A DNA stretch of 7,916 nt from Firmicutes bacterium CAG:124 (lineage in GTDB: Bacteria; Bacillota; Clostridia; Oscillospirales; Oscillospiraceae), in the NCBI GenBank assembly GCA_000432135.1, contig HF990544.1, positions 1 through 7,916 of the forward strand, written 5' to 3'. A model generated the notes under the pieces. The model had not been told where the DNA came from and did no database searches. It worked only from the letters and a program-made list of their open reading frames with translations. Shown here piece after piece: positions 5,505-7,916 of this stretch. The number at the start of each line of letters is the position of its first letter. The stretch's first letter is position 1. Made by a program: the position numbers and the translations under genes.

Positions 5505-5984
5505 ATGCAGTTTTTGAAGTGTGCCTGTTATCTTGCAGGGCTGGGTATCCTGAGCTTTGTACTTGGGCGGCTCGTTCCGAAGACGTGGTTCGACTATACG
5601 CGCTTTCCCTATCGCACGTTTGCGTTTGAGCGGAACGGGAAGCTCTATGAGGCGCTGCGCGTTTCGCGCTGGCAGAGCCGTGTGCCGGATATGAGCAGGC
5701 TGTTTCCGAAGCTCATGCCGCCCAAGAAAATGCCCGCCCGTCCGGACGAGCAGACGTTGCTCGTCATGATCCGCGAGACGTGCGCGGCAGAGGCCACGCA
5801 CACGCTTCTGATGCTGGCCGGACTTGGCGTGATCGTCATCTGGCCGTGCGTATGGGGCGTGATGCTGTATCTGGTCTACGCGATTTTGGGAAATCTGATT
5901 TTCATCATCATTCAGCGCTACAACCGCCCGCGCCTTGTCCGGCTTTACGAGCGGAAGCGCGCAAAAAGGAGCAACGAGGCATGA
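5505..5984 (+). CDS. CrtO-like membrane acyltransferase
   Basis: This 159-residue protein resembles the glycosyl-4,4'-diaponeurosporenoate acyltransferase (CrtO) family in size and plan. There is an N-terminal membrane segment (about 5-24), then a conserved loop with WFDYTRFPYR (28-37), FERNGKLYE (41-49), RWQSRVPDMSRLFPKLMPPK (55-74) and ETCAAEATH (91-99). One or two membrane segments follow (about 100-136), and then QRYNRPRL (137-144) with a basic tail. In Staphylococcus aureus CrtO adds a fatty acid to a glycosylated carotenoid. No carotenoid genes are present here, so the acceptor is probably another glycolipid, perhaps made by the glycosyltransferase encoded next, whose ATG overlaps this stop codon. 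I chose the ATG at 5505: AGAAAGGA lies 13 bases upstream, and the GTG at 5493 is too close to it. I see no convincing promoter upstream. Confidence 0.78.
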   Translation: MQFLKCACYLAGLGILSFVLGRLVPKTWFDYTRFPYRTFAFERNGKLYEALRVSRWQSRVPDMSRLFPKLMPPKKMPARPDEQTLLVMIRETCAAEATHTLLMLAGLGVIVIWPCVWGVMLYLVYAILGNLIFIIIQRYNRPRLVRLYERKRAKRSNEA

Positions 5985-7087
5985 AGGTACTGATCCTCAG
6001 CTGCAACACCGGCGGCGGGCACAATTCCTGCGCCAAAGCCATCGGCGCGGAGCTTTTAAATCGCGGGCACACGTATGAGACGGACGACGCGCTTTTATAC
6101 GTCTCCAAGGGCACGAGCCGCTTTGTGAGCAATTGGCACGTGCGGTTCTACCGCTACTTTCCCAAGCTCTACAATAAAGGCTATCAGTACGCCGAGGAGC
6201 ACCCCGCGTCGTTTGACGAATCCTCCGCTGCCTGCCGCATTCTGCGGCGCGGGTGCAAGCGGCTGCGCGCAGCGATCCTCGCGGGCGGCTATGACGCGGT
6301 CGTATGCGTACACCTGTTCCCGGCGCTGATGCTGACGTTTATCCAGCGGGAGGCTCCCCTGCCCATTAAAACCATGTTCATCGCCACGGACTACACCGCA
6401 AGCCCGTCGTGCGACCGGATGCGGCTGGATACCTGCGTGATCCCGGACGCGGCGCTGACGGAGCTGTTCGTGAAAAACGGCGTCAGCCCGGACACGATCG
6501 CGCCGCTCGGCATTCCGGTGCGTGCGGAGCTTTATTCCTGCCTGCCGGTGCAGGAGGCGAAAAAGGCCGTCGGGCTTGACCCGTCGCACCGGCACCTTCT
6601 GATGATGACCGGCAGCATGGGCTGCGGGCCGATGGAAGAAATCACGCAGCTGCTTGCAAATTCGCTTCCGGCGGAGTATGATGTGACTGTGGCATGCAGC
6701 AGCAACCGTCAGCTTCTGCGGCGTATGCGGAGAAAATTCGCAGACAGGCCCAACATCCACATCTGCGGATACATCAGCGACGTTTCCGTCATGATGGACA
6801 GCGCCGATCTGTTTCTGACAAAGCCCGGCGGCATCAGCACGACGGAGGCCATGGTCAAGGGACTGCCGATGGTGCTGGTCAATGTGGTCGGCGGCTGCGA
6901 GACGCCGAATCTGGAATTCTTCGTTTCGCACGGCGGCGCGGCCACGGCCGACACGCCGGAGGCCATTGCCGCGCTCTGCAAACGGCTGCTGGAGCACGAC
7001 GAGGAGCGCCTGATCATGCGCCAGTCATTGCTCGCCATGCACAAAACCCCCGCTGCGCAGGCCATCTGCGACTGTCTGGAGGCATAA
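5981..7087 (+). CDS. MGDG-synthase/MurG-like glycosyltransferase (UgtP-type)
   Basis: This 368-residue GT-B enzyme has no signal peptide or membrane helix and is presumably bound peripherally to the inner face of the membrane. The N-terminal MGDG-synthase domain (about 11-170) opens with the glycine-rich SCNTGGGHN (7-15), which lies in the acceptor-side cleft in this family, and includes ATDYTASP (135-142). The C-terminal domain has the loop TGSMGCG (210-216) and the nucleotide-sugar motif KPGGISTTEA starting at K281, followed by GLPMVL. Family members transfer a sugar from a UDP-sugar to diacylglycerol (UgtP, plant MGD1) or lipid II (MurG). The short N-terminal domain and lack of MurG-specific stretches favour a glycolipid product. 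The start overlaps the acyltransferase stop as ATGA, and AAAGGAG sits nine bases before it, so the two are translated together. The donor sugar cannot be read from the sequence. Confidence 0.87.
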   Translation: MKVLILSCNTGGGHNSCAKAIGAELLNRGHTYETDDALLYVSKGTSRFVSNWHVRFYRYFPKLYNKGYQYAEEHPASFDESSAACRILRRGCKRLRAAILAGGYDAVVCVHLFPALMLTFIQREAPLPIKTMFIATDYTASPSCDRMRLDTCVIPDAALTELFVKNGVSPDTIAPLGIPVRAELYSCLPVQEAKKAVGLDPSHRHLLMMTGSMGCGPMEEITQLLANSLPAEYDVTVACSSNRQLLRRMRRKFADRPNIHICGYISDVSVMMDSADLFLTKPGGISTTEAMVKGLPMVLVNVVGGCETPNLEFFVSHGGAATADTPEAIAALCKRLLEHDEERLIMRQSLLAMHKTPAAQAICDCLEA

Positions 7088-7136
7088 ACCGGGCAAGGCG
7101 TGGGATTCTAAGGAAAAACAGGGAGGTCACGCGAAT

Positions 7137-7445
7137 ATGACGATCGTAACACTGGATAATTTTGAAAAGGAGGTCATGCAGGCCGAAACGCCCGTTGTGG
7201 TGGATTTCTGGGCAAGCTGGTGCGGCCCGTGCATGATGCTTGCGCCCGTGATGGAAGCGCTGGAGCCGGAGGTTCCCGGCGTGAAATTCTGCAAGGTCAA
7301 CGTCGATGACGAGCGCGATCTGGCCATGGAGTTCCAGATCGAGTCCATCCCGACGCTGCTGTGCGTCAAGGGCGGCAAGGCCGTGAAGCGTCTGGTCGGC
7401 TTCCGCGAGAAGGACGCGCTCAAGAAGGAGCTGGAGGCGCTGTGA
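7137..7445 (+). CDS. trxA: Thioredoxin
   Basis: This is a 102-residue cytosolic thioredoxin, close to the usual 105-110. The active site is WCGPC with C29 and C32. The buried acid is D23 in VVDFWA, and the cis-proline is P72 in SIPTLL. Two further cysteines, C52 and C76, are present, one of them right after the cis-proline loop. It reduces protein disulfides and is recharged by a reductase; the gene for the likely electron donor partner, an FTR catalytic-chain protein, overlaps its end. AGGGAGG lies before the ATG. It follows the glycosyltransferase by 49 bases with no terminator, so it may share that transcript. Confidence 0.96.
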   Translation: MTIVTLDNFEKEVMQAETPVVVDFWASWCGPCMMLAPVMEALEPEVPGVKFCKVNVDDERDLAMEFQIESIPTLLCVKGGKAVKRLVGFREKDALKKELEAL

Positions 7446-7639
7446 AGGTACGGCTGAACGAGGACAAGGAGGTCGTCGCCCGCATCAAGGAGGGCCTCAA
7501 GCGCACCGGCGGCTACTGCCCGTGCAGGCTTGCCCGCACGGAGGAAAACAAGTGTATGTGCGAGGAGTTCCGCAATCAGATCAAGGATCCCGACTTTGAG
7601 GGCTACTGCCATTGTATGCTCTACTATAAGGAAAAATAA
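7442..7639 (+). CDS. Ferredoxin-thioredoxin reductase catalytic-chain-like protein
   Basis: This 65-residue protein has all six cysteines of the FTR catalytic family as three C-x-C pairs: CPC (C26, C28), CMC (C38, C40) and CHC (C56, C58), the last in GYCHCMLYY. In the family four of them bind a [4Fe-4S] cluster and two form the redox disulfide that reduces thioredoxin with electrons from ferredoxin. The spacing differs from the plant and cyanobacterial enzyme: 9 residues rather than 16 between the first pairs and 15 rather than 8 before CHC. The start is GTG at 7442, overlapping the thioredoxin stop as GTGA, with GGAGG just upstream inside the thioredoxin gene. An upstream in-frame ATG at 7361 would add a basic, out-of-family peptide. 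No variable-chain gene is seen, as in other anaerobes. The overlap argues for coupled translation with thioredoxin. Confidence 0.88.
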   Translation: MKVRLNEDKEVVARIKEGLKRTGGYCPCRLARTEENKCMCEEFRNQIKDPDFEGYCHCMLYYKEK

Positions 7640-7916
7640 GCGCCAGCCCGGCGTCCGCGTTGCGGATGCCGGGCTGATTTGCTGCGGGCGGACAGAGTCG
7701 TCCACCCCTGCTGGCCGACGAAGAGACAGGGCCTCTTCTCCCGGTCGAACCGCTTGTCAAGCCCCGGTTCGCCCTTTGCCATGATTTTGGCGAAGCGAAA
7801 AAGCGCTTTCGGGGTCATGGAGCCGAGCAGCCCCTTCGCAAGCGACAGCATGGCGCGCAGGCTGAGCCTTTCGCCGGGCCGCTTATAGGGTGTATCTGAA
7901 AACTCCCAACGCACCC
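7624..7916 (-). CDS. Unrecognised protein, C-terminal part
   Basis: An open frame enters from the right edge and stops with TAG at 7624-7626. Codons from about 7880 down to 7735 favour G or C at the third position, as in the neighbouring genes, and encode a basic helical stretch including LSLRAMLSLAKGLLG and MTPKALFRFAKIMAKG, so real coding is likely. I do not recognise the family. The last 30 or so residues are read through a degenerate copy of the palindromic repeat and then through the terminator hairpin, giving an Arg-rich tail that probably does not belong to the ancestral protein. The stop lies inside the convergent FTR gene (16-base overlap). The first ten or so codons at the window edge have more A/T at third positions, so a junction or disruption there is possible. 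Confidence 0.5.
   Translation of the reverse strand, partial: VRWEFSDTPYKRPGERLSLRAMLSLAKGLLGSMTPKALFRFAKIMAKGEPGLDKRFDREKRPCLFVGQQGWTTLSARSKSARHPQRGRRAGAYFSL
7644..7676 (+). terminator. Strong hairpin terminator between convergent genes
   Basis: CAGCCCGGC followed by GTCCGC, loop GTT, and the matching arm ending GCCGGGCTG form a 15-base-pair stem with one G-T pair, four bases after the FTR stop codon. The plus strand continues ATTTG and the minus strand GGCGCTTATTTTT, so it may act in both directions. It ends the four-gene plus-strand unit. Confidence 0.75.
7683..7710 (-). repeat. Degenerate GTAGGGGC-type palindrome
   Basis: On the minus strand this is GCAGGGGT followed by GGACGACTCTGTCCGCCC, a near copy of the left hairpin of unit B (5301-5326). 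The stem GGGTGGAC/GTCCGCCC has one T-G wobble pair and the loop GACTCT is unchanged. It lies between the terminator and the body of the right-hand partial gene and is read through by that frame. Confidence 0.75.

Noticed and set aside
5027..5506. Small minus-strand open frames across the repeat region
   Set aside because: Their similar peptides arise from the palindromic repeat units and linkers; there are no ribosome sites, so I treat them as repeat translations.
6095..6997. 300-codon minus-strand open frame opposite the glycosyltransferase
   Set aside because: The plus strand encodes a complete GT-B enzyme with all expected motifs, and the antisense product is Arg/His-rich and unlike known proteins.

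Overview
The window looks like chromosomal DNA of a GC-rich anaerobic member of the Clostridia, most likely Oscillospiraceae-like. The reasons are the GC-rich codon use, AGGAGG-type ribosome sites, a textbook SigA-type promoter, a thioredoxin paired with a small ferredoxin-thioredoxin-reductase catalytic subunit, a COG4260-type stomatin-like protein, and short palindromic GTAGGGGC repeats of a kind I recall from gut Clostridia. The species assignment is inference. No phage, plasmid, CRISPR or intact transposon genes are visible.

Left part, minus strand (1-2060): a strong promoter at 2027-2055 drives a zinc-dependent dehydrogenase of the L-sorbose-1-phosphate reductase (SorE) type. A dihydrolipoamide acyltransferase (E2) with two nearly identical lipoyl domains follows 34 bases later and runs off the left edge. 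This looks like the front of an operon for oxidising a polyol, a sugar phosphate or acetoin through a 2-oxoacid-dehydrogenase-type complex, but the E1, E3 and catalytic E2 parts lie outside the window.

Middle part, minus strand (2140-5142): a two-gene unit encodes an SPFH (stomatin/prohibitin-like) protein with three C-terminal zinc ribbons, then an RDD-family membrane protein with an N-terminal zinc ribbon. A hairpin separates the two genes and a terminator follows the second. A leader of about 190 bases, which may fold into a closed structure, precedes the SPFH gene. The pair resembles membrane-stress modules of the YdjG/YdjI type.

Intergenic region (4920-5504): besides the leader, it holds two composite palindromic repeats, each bounded by GTAGGGGC...GCCCCTAC, with a shared linker and compensating stem changes. 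One of them carries a 54-base insertion between short direct repeats.

Right part, plus strand (5505-7639): four closely packed genes encode a CrtO-like membrane acyltransferase, an MGDG-synthase/MurG-like glycosyltransferase (ATGA overlap), thioredoxin, and the FTR catalytic-chain protein (GTGA overlap). The first two suggest synthesis of an acylated glycolipid and the last two a ferredoxin-linked disulfide reduction pair. A strong hairpin ends this unit. A convergent, unrecognised partial gene enters from the right edge. Its last codons are made of a degenerate palindromic repeat and the terminator hairpin.
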